Shown: piece by piece, positions 25,863-34,449 of the stretch
How the letters are laid out: each line of letters starts with the position of its first letter
Position numbering within the stretch: the stretch's first letter is position 1
Source of the DNA: Nitrospirota bacterium
GTDB taxonomy: Bacteria > Nitrospirota > Thermodesulfovibrionia > Thermodesulfovibrionales > UBA6898
DNA: 64,000 bases
Direction of reading: 5' to 3'
Assembly: GCA_016214855.1 (NCBI GenBank)
Contig: JACRMT010000005.1
Coordinates: forward strand, 1 to 64,000
Made by a program: the position numbers and the translations under genes
Notes under the pieces: generated by a model
The model's input: only the letters and a program-made list of their open reading frames with translations
Database searches by the model: none
Told to the model about the DNA's origin: nothing

Positions 25863-26972
25863 CTACAAAAGTCTCAAAATATTGTAATACGTATCCCGCT
25901 GGGCAGGGACAAAGCCGGCCGAGCGGATGGCGCTGATGATGTCATGCATGGTGACCGCATAGCTCACGCCGGTAGCGGCCACGACATTCTCCTCGATCAT
26001 GGTCGAACCGAAGTCATTCGCACCAAAACGGAGGGCTACCTGAGCCATTTTCAAGCCCTGGGTCACCCACGAGGCCTGGATGTTCTCGACGTTGTCGAGA
26101 TAGATCCTTGAAAGCGCCAGCACCCTGAGATAGTCAACAGCTGTTGCTGCATGAAAAGTTGACTTTTGAGTTTTGAGTTTTTTCACGGCTGACGGCTGAT
26201 TACTGACGGCTGATTGCTGATTCAATTCCGTATTGCCCGGCTGGAATGACCAGGGTATGAAGGCCGTAAATCCGCCTGTTCTGTCCTGAAGCTGCCTGAC
26301 GGCATCAAGGTGGGTAATGATGTCCTCAGGTGTCTCGATACTGCCGAACATCATGGTCGCTGTTGTCCTCATGCCAAGCCTGTGCGCTGCTTCCATCACC
26401 TCGAGCCAGCGCGAGGACTTGATCTTCCTGGGGCTCAGCACCTCCCGCACGCGGTCAGAAAGTATCTCTGCGCCGCCGCCGGGGATCGAGTCCAGACCTG
26501 CAGACCTCAGTATCCCGAGAGTTTCCCTTATGGTCAGGTCTGATGCATCTGCGATATAGCAGATCTCCGGCGGTGAAAAGCCGTGGATATTGATATCGAA
26601 CCGATCCTTGATAGAAGAAAGAAGATCAGTGTAATAAAAAATATCGAGTGCCGGGTGGAGGCCGCCCTGGATAAGTATCTGTGTGCCGCCGAGCTCGACC
26701 GTCTCTTCGATCTTCCTGAATATGGTATCCGTGTCAAGCAGATAGGCATCCGCATCATCTTCATCCTTCCAGAATGCGCAGAAGGTGCACTTATTAATGC
26801 AGATATTTGTGTAGTTGATGTTCCTGTCTACAACAAAGGTGCAGATCTTATCAGGATGGAGCGTTCTCCTGATAGTATCCGCCCACATGCCCAGGCCAAG
26901 CAGGTCGGCATTTTTGAATAAGGCAAGCGCCTCTTTACCGCTTATCCGGCTGTTGATCCGTTGTGTCGTCAT
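25863..26972 (-). CDS. mqnC: cyclic dehypoxanthinyl futalosine synthase (radical SAM)
   Basis: MqnC closes dehypoxanthinyl futalosine in the futalosine route to menaquinone. The radical-SAM cluster CxxxCxxC is Cys58/Cys62/Cys65 (NICINKCTFC), followed by ILIQGGLHP and SIPGGGAEIL typical of MqnC. The protein carries an extra Gln/Ser/Lys-rich stretch at about 251-274, encoded by 7-base-periodic repeat DNA, between PGNTEL and ATAVDYLR where relatives have only a short loop. Its ATG overlaps the mqnE stop (ATGA), so the two are coupled. Confidence 0.93.
   Translation of the reverse strand: MTTQRINSRISGKEALALFKNADLLGLGMWADTIRRTLHPDKICTFVVDRNINYTNICINKCTFCAFWKDEDDADAYLLDTDTIFRKIEETVELGGTQILIQGGLHPALDIFYYTDLLSSIKDRFDINIHGFSPPEICYIADASDLTIRETLGILRSAGLDSIPGGGAEILSDRVREVLSPRKIKSSRWLEVMEAAHRLGMRTTATMMFGSIETPEDIITHLDAVRQLQDRTGGFTAFIPWSFQPGNTELNQQSAVSNQPSAVKKLKTQKSTFHAATAVDYLRVLALSRIYLDNVENIQASWVTQGLKMAQVALRFGANDFGSTMIEENVVAATGVSYAVTMHDIISAIRSAGFVPAQRDTYYNILRLL
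26158..26220. repeat. heptanucleotide repeat array inside mqnC
   Basis: On the plus strand TTTTGAG occurs twice (26164-26177), then CGGCTGA twice, TTACTGA, CGGCTGA and TTGCTGA (26186-26220), all in 7-base register apart from a single-base phase shift near 26185. The array is in frame within mqnC and adds about 20-24 residues. Confidence 0.8.
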
Positions 26973-28078
26973 CAGTATGTCCTGACCGCCTTATAAAATG
27001 AATCCCGCTCTACAGCTGTTTTGCCTGCCTTCTGTATCAGGTTCACCAGCTGTTCTGCCGTGAGCTTTTCACCGGCCAGTCCCCCCGCCGAATGGGTGAT
27101 CTTCTCCTCAACGATTGTGCCGTCAATATCGTCAGCCCCGAACAGGAGAGCAAGCTGGGAGATCTTTTCTCCCAGCATGATCCAGTAGGCCTTGATATGA
27201 GCAAAATTATCGAGGAAGATGCGGCTCACTGCTGCTGTCCTGAGATCGTCGATGCCGGAGGTATAGCTGCCCTTGATCTCCGTATTTTTGGGGTGATAGG
27301 CAAGGGGGATGAACGCCTGGAAGCCCTTTGTCCTGTCCTGCAGACCTCTCAGGCGCGAGAGATGATCGACCCTGTCAGCAAGGTCTTCAACATGTCCATA
27401 GAGCATGGTCGCATTCGTCCTGATGCCGACCCGGTGGGCTGCTTCCATCACCTCGATCCAGCGGTCACCCGGGATCTTTTCCGGACAGAGCCGGTTCCGT
27501 ATGCCTTCTCTGAAGATCTCTGCGCCGCCGCCCGGCATGGAGCCGAGCCCGTTCTTTTTCAGGGCGGTAAGCGTATCGTGAAGAGAACGTCCGCTGATCT
27601 TCGAGAAATAATCGATCTCCACTGCAGTGAATGCCTTGATATGGAGCCTTGGAAAATGTTTTTTTATGGCAGAGATCATGTTGAGATAATGCTCAAAGGG
27701 CCATTCAGGATGAAGGCCGCCAACGATATGGACCTCGGAAATGCCGAAAACAGCCTGCCTGCCTGCCGGCTTGCCCGCCCGCCCGCCAGTTTGCCCTTCG
27801 CCAATCTTCTTGATTATTTCATCTATGGTGAGCTCGTATGCGCCCTCCTGCCCCTGAGACCTGCTGAATGCGCAGAACTTGCAGCGGTTCACGCAGATGT
27901 TTGTCGGGTTGATATGCCTGTTCCGGATGAAATAGGCCTTGCTTCCGTTTTTCTTTCCGGCCACATGAGATGCGAGAGCGCCGAGGGTGAAGATGTCGTC
28001 GGTCTCGAAAAGGCGCAGAGCGTCCTCTTCGGTGATGCGTTTGCCTGCGAGGACTTTTTCCCGTATTCCGGAGAGCAT
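26972..28078 (-). CDS. mqnE: aminofutalosine synthase (radical SAM)
   Basis: MqnE joins SAM to 3-(1-carboxyvinyloxy)benzoate to form aminofutalosine, an early menaquinone step. The radical-SAM cysteines are Cys62/Cys66/Cys69 (NICVNRCKFC); VHIVGGLHPEWPFE and SMPGGGAEIF are MqnE-like. A Gly/Arg/Lys-rich stretch, QTGGRAGKPAGRQA (about 96-109), is encoded by tandem 4-base repeats and looks inserted. mqnC follows with a 4-base overlap; other mqn genes are not in the window. Confidence 0.93.
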   Translation of the reverse strand: MLSGIREKVLAGKRITEEDALRLFETDDIFTLGALASHVAGKKNGSKAYFIRNRHINPTNICVNRCKFCAFSRSQGQEGAYELTIDEIIKKIGEGQTGGRAGKPAGRQAVFGISEVHIVGGLHPEWPFEHYLNMISAIKKHFPRLHIKAFTAVEIDYFSKISGRSLHDTLTALKKNGLGSMPGGGAEIFREGIRNRLCPEKIPGDRWIEVMEAAHRVGIRTNATMLYGHVEDLADRVDHLSRLRGLQDRTKGFQAFIPLAYHPKNTEIKGSYTSGIDDLRTAAVSRIFLDNFAHIKAYWIMLGEKISQLALLFGADDIDGTIVEEKITHSAGGLAGEKLTAEQLVNLIQKAGKTAVERDSFYKAVRTY

Positions 28079-28140
28079 GGAACATTATAAATCAAAACAC
28101 CGGTCAAAGACCAAAAGGCTCTCGGCCAGGACTGCTTTTA

Positions 28141-28170
28141 TTGACCTGCTGTTGTGGCCTATGGTATAAC
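28141..28170 (+). promoter_or_regulatory. promoter of the rpsF operon
   Basis: TTGACC (28141-28146) and TATAAC (28165-28170), 18 bases apart, lie about 80 bases before rpsF and drive the rpsF-ssb-rpsR gene string. Confidence 0.65.
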
Positions 28171-28185
28171 AATTAGCTCCTTGCT

Positions 28186-28227
28186 CTTCCCTTGGGGAAG
28201 GGCTTTAATCTCCCGGTCTGCGGGAGA
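28186..28227 (+). promoter_or_regulatory. two-hairpin leader of rpsF (possible S6:S18 autoregulatory site)
   Basis: CTTCCC pairs with GGGAAG (28186-28200), and TCTCCCG pairs with CGGGAGA (28209-28227) around GTCTG. Many bacterial rpsF leaders carry a hairpin with CCG near its tip that binds the S6:S18 complex and represses the operon. The position and the CCCG are suggestive; the match to that motif is my inference. Confidence 0.45.
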
Positions 28228-28250
28228 ACAATCCATAAGGAGGTGTTTGC

Positions 28251-28640
28251 ATGAACATCTACGAGAACGTCGTCATCCTCAACGCCTCACTCTCTGATGA
28301 AGAGATCAATGCTGCTGTTACAAAGATTAAGGACGTGGTCGCAAATTCCGGCGGTGAGACAATCAAGGCAGATCTCTGGGGCAGAAAAAAACTTGCCTAT
28401 GAGATAAAGAAGCAGCAGAAGGGCTTCTACGTGCTTTTTATCTTCAAGACCCCGGCTGCCTCGATCAGAAAGCTCGAAGAACTTTACAAGGTCTATGATT
28501 CGGTCATTAAATTCATGGTGATCAAGCTCGGGCCAAAGCAGGTCAAGGCACTGGAAGCTGCGCAGGCTGCGGCGGAGGCTGCTGCCCAGGCGGCTGCGCA
28601 GGCTGCTGCAGAGGCAGAGCAGGCACCGAAAGAGGCTTAA
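28251..28640 (+). CDS. rpsF: 30S ribosomal protein S6
   Basis: The first ~95 residues are a typical S6 ferredoxin-like fold, MNIYENVVIL... through LWGRKKLAYEIKKQQKGFYVLF. S6 binds S18 and 16S rRNA in the platform of the small subunit. The C-terminal ~30 residues are almost only Ala, Gln and Glu, a low-complexity helical tail. AAGGAGGTG precedes the ATG. The gene order rpsF-ssb-rpsR is the conserved bacterial arrangement. Confidence 0.97.
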   Translation: MNIYENVVILNASLSDEEINAAVTKIKDVVANSGGETIKADLWGRKKLAYEIKKQQKGFYVLFIFKTPAASIRKLEELYKVYDSVIKFMVIKLGPKQVKALEAAQAAAEAAAQAAAQAAAEAEQAPKEA

Positions 28641-29039
28641 ATGTTCAATAAGGTCATACTCATAGGCAATCTTACGAAGGACCCTGAGCTCAGATATACT
28701 CCGAAGGGAACGCCGGTATGCACCTTGAGGCTTGCCTCCACTACAAGATACAAGTCCGGCGACAGCATGAAGGATGACACGTTGTTCATCAATGTTGTCG
28801 TATGGGGCAAGCAGGGCGAGACCGCGGCCCAGTACCTTGCCAAAGGCAAGTCTGTCCTTGTTGAAGGAAGACTGCAGGAGCAGCGCTGGGAGACTGACGG
28901 CCAGCAGAAGTCCCGGTTTGAGGTCGTTGCGCAGGGAGTCCGCTTCCTCAGCAAGAAGGATGAAGGAGGCTCTCACGACAGCGGTGCTTCCGATGACTTT
29001 GCCCCCCCTGACGAGACAACGGACCTTGAGCCGTTCTAA
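28641..29039 (+). CDS. ssb: single-stranded DNA-binding protein
   Basis: The OB-fold (about 1-105) starts MFNKVILIGNLTKDPELRYTPKG and contains VWGKQGETAAQYLAKG, both standard SSB blocks. The flexible tail ends DLEPF, the acidic tip that recruits repair and replication partners. At 132 residues it has a rather short linker. It starts directly after the rpsF stop and is cotranscribed. Confidence 0.97.
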   Translation: MFNKVILIGNLTKDPELRYTPKGTPVCTLRLASTTRYKSGDSMKDDTLFINVVVWGKQGETAAQYLAKGKSVLVEGRLQEQRWETDGQQKSRFEVVAQGVRFLSKKDEGGSHDSGASDDFAPPDETTDLEPF

Positions 29040-29071
29040 AAAATAACGATCGAATAAAAAAAGGAGATACT

Positions 29072-29302
29072 ATGGCAGCACCACAGAAAAGATTTCAGAG
29101 AAGAAAGTTCTGCAGGTTTTGCTCCGAGAAGGTGGATTTCGTAGATTACAAGGACATCAAGTTCCTCAGAGGCTACCTCACGGAGAGAGGAAAGATACTT
29201 ACCCGCCGCATGACCGGAACGTGTGCGCTCCACCAGCGGGTGCTGAGTGAAGCGATCATGAGGGCAAGAAGCATTGCTCTCATCTCTTTTATCGAGAGAT
29301 AA
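29072..29302 (+). CDS. rpsR: 30S ribosomal protein S18
   Basis: The 76-residue protein has the S18 core YKDIKFLRGYLTERGKILTRR and a basic N-terminus. CRFC near residue 14 is the pair seen in zinc-binding (C+) S18 forms. An AAAAAAAGGAG ribosome-binding site precedes the ATG. Confidence 0.97.
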   Translation: MAAPQKRFQRRKFCRFCSEKVDFVDYKDIKFLRGYLTERGKILTRRMTGTCALHQRVLSEAIMRARSIALISFIER

Positions 29303-29303
29303 G

Positions 29304-29585
29304 ATGCGCATACCGAAATCATGGGTTCCGATCATGGCAAAAAAGATCATTGACAACCTTATTGCCGGACAGATGATCACGCCGAAAATCCCTGTAGAGA
29401 AGCTCATTGAACAGGCGGACGCGATCATTCTTGCGGAACTCATGATTGAGGACAGGCTGAACAACGAGGTGCGGGAGCTCCTGAAGAAGCACGAGACGGA
29501 TATCGAGCGCAACCGGATGGACTACCGCAAGCTTTTTGAGCTTACCAAACAGAAATTGGTAAAGGAAAGGAATCTGGTCCTATGA
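29304..29585 (+). CDS. DUF507 family protein (first copy)
   Basis: The 93-residue, charged, helical protein starts MRIPKSWVPIMAKKIIDNL. It is a DUF507 member; function unknown to me. I start at ATG 29304, one base after the rpsR stop, instead of the upstream ATG inside rpsR. Its last bases overlap the second DUF507 gene, so the pair is translated together after the ribosomal genes. Confidence 0.8.
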   Translation: MRIPKSWVPIMAKKIIDNLIAGQMITPKIPVEKLIEQADAIILAELMIEDRLNNEVRELLKKHETDIERNRMDYRKLFELTKQKLVKERNLVL

Positions 29586-29869
29586 TGCTCTCTGAAGACA
29601 AGGTCTCGCATCTCAGCCATATCCTTCTGAACAAGCTTTATGATCTGGACATCATCGATATGGATGAGGATGAGGAAGCGACCGTCAGGAAGGAGATCAA
29701 GCGCACGATCGTGGGCGAGCTCAAGATCGGCGAGGAGATCGACCAGATCGTCAGGAAGAAGCTTCTGTCATTCTCAAAGAAACTCGTAGAAGGTAGCGCT
29801 GAATGGGAAGTTCTCTACAACAAATATTTCCGGGAAGAGGAGACAAAAAAGGGAAGAGCTACTGGCTGA
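29582..29869 (+). CDS. DUF507 family protein (second copy)
   Basis: The 95-residue paralogue of the preceding gene has LSHILLNKLYDLDIIDMDEDEEATVRKEI and a C-terminal EWEVLYNKYF. Two tandem DUF507 genes suggest a hetero-oligomer. The start overlaps the previous stop by 4 bases (ATGA). The 3' end overlaps the predicted start of the downstream GGDEF gene by 67 bases in another frame. Confidence 0.8.
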   Translation: MMLSEDKVSHLSHILLNKLYDLDIIDMDEDEEATVRKEIKRTIVGELKIGEEIDQIVRKKLLSFSKKLVEGSAEWEVLYNKYFREEETKKGRATG

Positions 29870-31833
29870 GGGGAGCATCTGTTCTTCTGCTCGTTGCCTC
29901 CTGGGCCGGCCTGCTGCTTAATTATCCTGTCCAATTTCCCCGAATCTGGTTTCCGTTCACTGCAGTTACCCTTATTGCCTGCGGTGCGTTGCATCTGCTT
30001 TCGGGAAGGCGTGAATATGCGATAGAGTTCCTCTACGCTATCCTTCTCATTCTTGCCGGCATAATAGATATCTCGGCCTTTTTGTGGCTCAAGCTTGCCT
30101 ATTTCCCCTTTATCATCGCCATGACCAGATTTTACCGCATGAACGTCATCATTCCTCTTGCGGTTCTTGTACCCTTCAATGCGTTAAGGTCATTTACGAT
30201 AACCAGGGAAAACATTGCAGGGGAAGCGGCATTCTCTTTTTTTTTGATCCTCACGTCTGTCGTTGCCTCGTTTATGTTCAGGGTACTGCGCAGTGAAAAG
30301 GAGAAGGCGGTCAACGAGCTGGCGAAGATCACGACCGGCGCACGCGAGAGGACGCAGGACACCGAGATGGAGTCCCTCGGCAGCGATGAGCTTATCTCCC
30401 ACTACTTTGCGTCGAAGATAAGGGCAAACGAGGAGATCCAGGAGCTGCTCCATGCGATAAAGCATGCAGTGTTCGCTGATGCTGCATACTTTTTCGAGTC
30501 ACACGGCGATACCATTTCCCTGCGGTGCTCCACAGACGACAAGGGGAAGGTGATCATTACCGGCAAGGGAGTACTGGCGACCTGCCTGAGGGAACGCAAG
30601 CCTTTTCTGTCCGGCGAAGTTGATGAAAAGAATATCGAGGTCGGCTACATCAAGGACGCCAGGATCCTTTCGCTCATTGCGGTACCGGTTATGGAGGGCT
30701 CCACGCCGGTAGGACTTCTTACGGTCGACTCCTCTCGGTACCATGCCTTCAACGAGCCCGGGCAGATGACCGTTAAAATGTTTTCCGGCCAGATCGCAAA
30801 GATACTGGAGCGCGAGAGAGTTTACACGATTATCAAGCATGACATCACGGCGCTCAGGATCATCAAGGAGTTCAGCTCAAGTCTTGCCGCATCGATCCAT
30901 TATGACGATGTGGTCAATAAGCTGTGCCACTATTCCCGGCAGGCGTTTTCCGGAGCCCCGTTCTTTTTTGAGCATGGCATGCAGGGTTTTCAGGCAAAGC
31001 AGTTCCCGGGTGAAATCTCCGGAGCGCCGAAAGAGATAGACTTCCGGGGGACTCTGGCAGGCCTTGCTATAGAGAACAGACATAAGGAGTATGTCAGCGA
31101 CATCAGGCAGTTTGTGATGAAGGTGCTGCCTCCCCAGTTCAGAACAGAAGATGCGCGCTCGGTGATCGCGGTGCCGCTTTTTTTTGAAGGCGACCTGATC
31201 GGTATTTTCGGGATGCTGTCAACACAGAAAGAATTTCTTGACAGCAGACAGATCAGTCTTGTCGAGGTGATGTGCAACCAGGCGGCGACGTCGATCGCCA
31301 ATGCCAAGATGCATGCGGAGATCGAGCGGATGGCGACAACAGACGGTCTTACCGGCCTGTACAACCACAGGGTCTTCCAGCAGAAACTGACCGAGGAACT
31401 CAAGCGGTCTGAGCGGCATGAAACGCCGCTTTCCCTGCTGCTGACTGACATAGATTTTTTCAAAAAGGTAAACGACACGTACGGCCATCCTGTGGGAGAC
31501 CTTGTGCTCAGGGGCGTTTCAAAGATCCTGCTGCATGAGATCCGGGACATCGATATCGCAGCGCGGTACGGCGGCGAGGAGTTCGTTGTGATCCTGCCGG
31601 GCACGGACAGCGTCGGCGCAAAGAACATTGCGGAGAGGCTGAGAAAGGCGATCATGGCAGAGACGTTTTCTTCTGACAACAGGACCCTGAAGGTCACGAC
31701 GAGCATCGGTATTGCTACCGTGCCTGCTGATGCGCGGACCAAGGAAGAGCTGATAGAGAGAACAGACCAGGCACTTTATCATGCTAAGCATAATGGCAGA
31801 AATCAGAGCGTGAACTGGGAGATGATCCGATAA
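29803..31833 (+). CDS. membrane diguanylate cyclase with GAF domains (MASE-like + GAF + GGDEF)
   Basis: This 676-residue protein has about five N-terminal spans (about 20-165), a helical linker, two GAF-like sensor regions (about 200-330 and 350-500) and a GGDEF domain (from about 508). The catalytic GGEEF is at 590-594 with an I-site RDID at 581-584, so it should make cyclic di-GMP under feedback control. The start is not certain: ATG 29803 lies deep within the DUF507 gene, but later in-frame starts are poor. It probably belongs to the rpsF transcript. Confidence 0.85.
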   Translation: MGSSLQQIFPGRGDKKGKSYWLRGASVLLLVASWAGLLLNYPVQFPRIWFPFTAVTLIACGALHLLSGRREYAIEFLYAILLILAGIIDISAFLWLKLAYFPFIIAMTRFYRMNVIIPLAVLVPFNALRSFTITRENIAGEAAFSFFLILTSVVASFMFRVLRSEKEKAVNELAKITTGARERTQDTEMESLGSDELISHYFASKIRANEEIQELLHAIKHAVFADAAYFFESHGDTISLRCSTDDKGKVIITGKGVLATCLRERKPFLSGEVDEKNIEVGYIKDARILSLIAVPVMEGSTPVGLLTVDSSRYHAFNEPGQMTVKMFSGQIAKILERERVYTIIKHDITALRIIKEFSSSLAASIHYDDVVNKLCHYSRQAFSGAPFFFEHGMQGFQAKQFPGEISGAPKEIDFRGTLAGLAIENRHKEYVSDIRQFVMKVLPPQFRTEDARSVIAVPLFFEGDLIGIFGMLSTQKEFLDSRQISLVEVMCNQAATSIANAKMHAEIERMATTDGLTGLYNHRVFQQKLTEELKRSERHETPLSLLLTDIDFFKKVNDTYGHPVGDLVLRGVSKILLHEIRDIDIAARYGGEEFVVILPGTDSVGAKNIAERLRKAIMAETFSSDNRTLKVTTSIGIATVPADARTKEELIERTDQALYHAKHNGRNQSVNWEMIR

Positions 31834-31837
31834 CCGT

Positions 31838-32146
31838 ATGGACTATTTTATCTCCGAAGTGAGCGATGCTGAGATCAAAAAAGAGCGGGCCAAAGCGCGC
31901 GAAATGAGGCATTCCCCGTGGTGGAAGAGGAGGCTTGCAGAGGGCCGCTGCTATTATTGCAGCCAGCCGTTTCCTGTACAGGAACTGACCATGGACCATA
32001 TTGTGCCGCTCGTGAGAGGCGGCAGGTCGACCAAAGGGAATTGCGTGCCTGCCTGCAAGGAATGCAATAATAAGAAGAAGCATATGCTGCCCATTGAATG
32101 GGAGGAGTATCTCACTGCCATGCAGCAGGGCGAAGAATTGGAATAG
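31838..32146 (+). CDS. HNH endonuclease
   Basis: The 102-residue protein carries a compact HNH fold: CYYCSQPF, then MDHIVPLVRGG (His of the motif), NCVPACKECNNKKKHM (Asn and His), with two CxxC pairs holding a structural zinc. It matches the small stand-alone HNH family with DNA-nicking activity. It begins 4 bases after the GGDEF gene and ends before an MFS gene. There is no phage or intron context, so it may be a housekeeping or defence nuclease. Confidence 0.88.
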   Translation: MDYFISEVSDAEIKKERAKAREMRHSPWWKRRLAEGRCYYCSQPFPVQELTMDHIVPLVRGGRSTKGNCVPACKECNNKKKHMLPIEWEEYLTAMQQGEELE

Positions 32147-32208
32147 GGCATGATGCAAGACGATCGCTTTGTTATCCCTGCCCCATGATCAGTCTTACGC
32201 AATACATT

Positions 32209-33672
32209 ATGATAACAGGAAAAGATACCGTGCAGAATAAAGGATGGACCGTAACGCTTGCAGGCATAGGCATCAACCTTGCTCTCGGCGTACTCTACGC
32301 CTGGAGCGTTATCAAAAAGGCGATACCGTCAGAGTGGGGCTGGTCTGACGCGGACAAGGCGCTTCCGTACTCGATCGCCTGCATTGTCTTTGCGCTGGTG
32401 ATGGTGCCGGCCGGAAGACTGCAGGACCGGGTCGGGCCGCGGTGGGTCGCAACTGCGGGCGGCCTCCTGACCGGGATAGGCTGCATTATCGCGTCCTATG
32501 CCGTTACCGTGCTCTGGTTCGTGATCGGCTTCGGGATCTTCGCCGGTGCCGGCATCGGTCTGGGATATGCATCTGCCACCCCGCCTGCGGTCAAGTGGTT
32601 CTCTGCACGCAAGACCGGTCTTATCGCCGGCCTCGTGGTCGCAGGCTTCGGCCTTGCCTCGGTCTACATCTCGCCTGTTGCGAACTACCTCACCGGCTTC
32701 AGCCTCACCGGCCAGCCGCTTCCTGAAGTGGTGGAGCTGGCGCGGGCTAAGGATCTGGCCGACAGGGAATACGAGAAGGCGCGGACAGAGCTGGCAACGA
32801 CCCAGGCCGAGTTCGGCGGATTGGACATTGCGCATGTCGTATCAGACCTTACTGACAAGGATATTGCCCGCAAGGATGCAGCAGCTCAGCTGCTTGCTCT
32901 GAAGGAGCGCAATATCCACCGGACGCTGCTCTTTTTCGGCGTCGGCTTCCTGATCGTGGTCACACTGCTTGCCCAGTTTCTGATCGCGCCTCCGGCAGGG
33001 TATCAGCCCCCTGATGCCGGACCCGGTGCTGCGAAGGCTGCTGCTGCCGCCGCAATAAATCTTGGGCCGGGTGAAATTCTGCGGACGCCGCTCTTTTACC
33101 TCCTTTGGACCATGTACGCCTTTGCTGCAGGCGCCGGCCTTATGATCATCGGCAACATCACCACGATTGCGAAGCTCGGCAAGATCGAGGCAGGCTTCAT
33201 CCTTGTTGCCCTGCTTGCGATCGGCAATGCCGCAGGCCGGATCATCGCCGGGATGCTCTCTGACCGGATCGGACGCCTCTGGACCATGTGCATCATCTTC
33301 CTGTTCCAGGCCGGTCTGATGATGGTGCTCCGCACAGGACTGGGCAATATGACCGCCTTTGTTGTTGTCTCGATGCTCCTGGGATTCAATTACGGCGCCT
33401 GCCTCTCGGTCTTTCCCTCAGCAGTAAAGGACAACTTCGGTCTCAGGAACTTCGGTATAAACTACGGCCTTGTCTTTACGGCCTGGGGTGTCGGCGGCTT
33501 CATCTTCCCGCTTGTTGCCGGCAGGCTGTTCGAGACGGCAAAGAAGAGTACAGGCACCGGTAGTTATAATGAGGCCTATCTGATAGCTGCCGTGGTGCTG
33601 GTGCTTGCTGCAGTGCTGACCTTTGCTGCGCGGACGATCGAGAAGAGGCACAAGGACCGCTTTGCACGGTGA
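32209..33672 (+). CDS. MFS transporter, oxalate/formate antiporter (OxlT) type
   Basis: Twelve spans and GINLALGVLYAWSV, VPAGRLQDRVGPRW and GNAAGRIIAGMLSDRIGR are typical of the oxalate:formate antiporter family, which exchanges small organic anions. An unusual charged helical stretch (EYEKARTELATTQAEF...) of about 70 residues sits between spans 5 and 6. The start is unclear: ATG 32209 is used; GTG 32230 has a better AGGAAAAG upstream; longer frames overlap the HNH gene. The substrate is not inferred. Confidence 0.8.
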   Translation: MITGKDTVQNKGWTVTLAGIGINLALGVLYAWSVIKKAIPSEWGWSDADKALPYSIACIVFALVMVPAGRLQDRVGPRWVATAGGLLTGIGCIIASYAVTVLWFVIGFGIFAGAGIGLGYASATPPAVKWFSARKTGLIAGLVVAGFGLASVYISPVANYLTGFSLTGQPLPEVVELARAKDLADREYEKARTELATTQAEFGGLDIAHVVSDLTDKDIARKDAAAQLLALKERNIHRTLLFFGVGFLIVVTLLAQFLIAPPAGYQPPDAGPGAAKAAAAAAINLGPGEILRTPLFYLLWTMYAFAAGAGLMIIGNITTIAKLGKIEAGFILVALLAIGNAAGRIIAGMLSDRIGRLWTMCIIFLFQAGLMMVLRTGLGNMTAFVVVSMLLGFNYGACLSVFPSAVKDNFGLRNFGINYGLVFTAWGVGGFIFPLVAGRLFETAKKSTGTGSYNEAYLIAAVVLVLAAVLTFAARTIEKRHKDRFAR

Positions 33673-33750
33673 GGGCGGAATACTCTGCATCCGCTGCAGA
33701 GGTGCTGTTGTCAGCGGACTGACCGGGTTGACTTCCGGGGATTCATAACC

Positions 33751-34449
33751 ATGCAGATCCCTCCCTATCTTCTGAATGAACATTATGACGACCGCTATTT
33801 CGATGTGGTCAGTGCCATTGAAGAAGCAAAGCATATCTTCTTTCAGGGCTGCAGCCTCCTTGATGCCTTTTCAGCCATGGGGCCGGGCAGCAGGGAATTC
33901 AGGATAGGTGAAACAGGCTTCGGCGCAGGCCGTGTCCTGATCGCCCTGATGGACTTTCTGGAGAGCAGCGCCTTGAAGGATCTGTCCATAACGTACAACT
34001 CCGTTGAACTGCATCCGATCTCTGCTGAACGGATGGCCTCGATCCTCGAACCGTTCAGGCCCCAGGTCGGCCCGCTCATAGACCTGCTTGTCCGGACCTA
34101 TGGCTGCCTTGAAACCACCAGATCGGGCTGGCACCAGATGCAGGTCACGCGGTCTTTCGGCATCCTGACCCTTAATCTCTGGATCGGCGAGGCGCTTGAA
34201 ATGGTCCAGGCACTTGCTGCGCCCTGTGACGCATGGTTTCTCGACGGCCACGGGCCGAAGAAGAACCCTTTCATCTGGCGGCCTGAGCTTCTCCTGGCGA
34301 TCGGAGAGAAAAGCGTGTCAGGCGGTGCCTGTGCCACCTATACAGTCGCCGGAGCGGTGAGGCGGGGACTTATGGCCGCAGGTTTTGCCGTTGAGCAGGT
34401 CCCCGGTTTCGGCGGGAAAAAAGCAGTGCTCAGGGGTATAAAGCAGTAG
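33751..34449 (+). CDS. MnmC-type tRNA U34 methyltransferase domain (DUF752)
   Basis: The 232-residue SAM enzyme shows FRIGETGFGAG (SAM loop, about 50-60) and DAWFLDGHGPKKNPFIW, which is characteristic of the methyltransferase half of MnmC. That half makes 5-methylaminomethyl-2-thiouridine at the wobble base. The FAD oxidase half is absent, so it acts alone (MnmD-like). The PP-loop tRNA enzyme at 7686 could act in the same modification, but the genes are far apart. Confidence 0.83.
   Translation: MQIPPYLLNEHYDDRYFDVVSAIEEAKHIFFQGCSLLDAFSAMGPGSREFRIGETGFGAGRVLIALMDFLESSALKDLSITYNSVELHPISAERMASILEPFRPQVGPLIDLLVRTYGCLETTRSGWHQMQVTRSFGILTLNLWIGEALEMVQALAAPCDAWFLDGHGPKKNPFIWRPELLLAIGEKSVSGGACATYTVAGAVRRGLMAAGFAVEQVPGFGGKKAVLRGIKQ

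Noticed and set aside
27092-28090. 332-codon plus-strand frame
   Set aside because: It is antisense to mqnE, whose radical-SAM motifs are unmistakable; the antisense product has no domain features.
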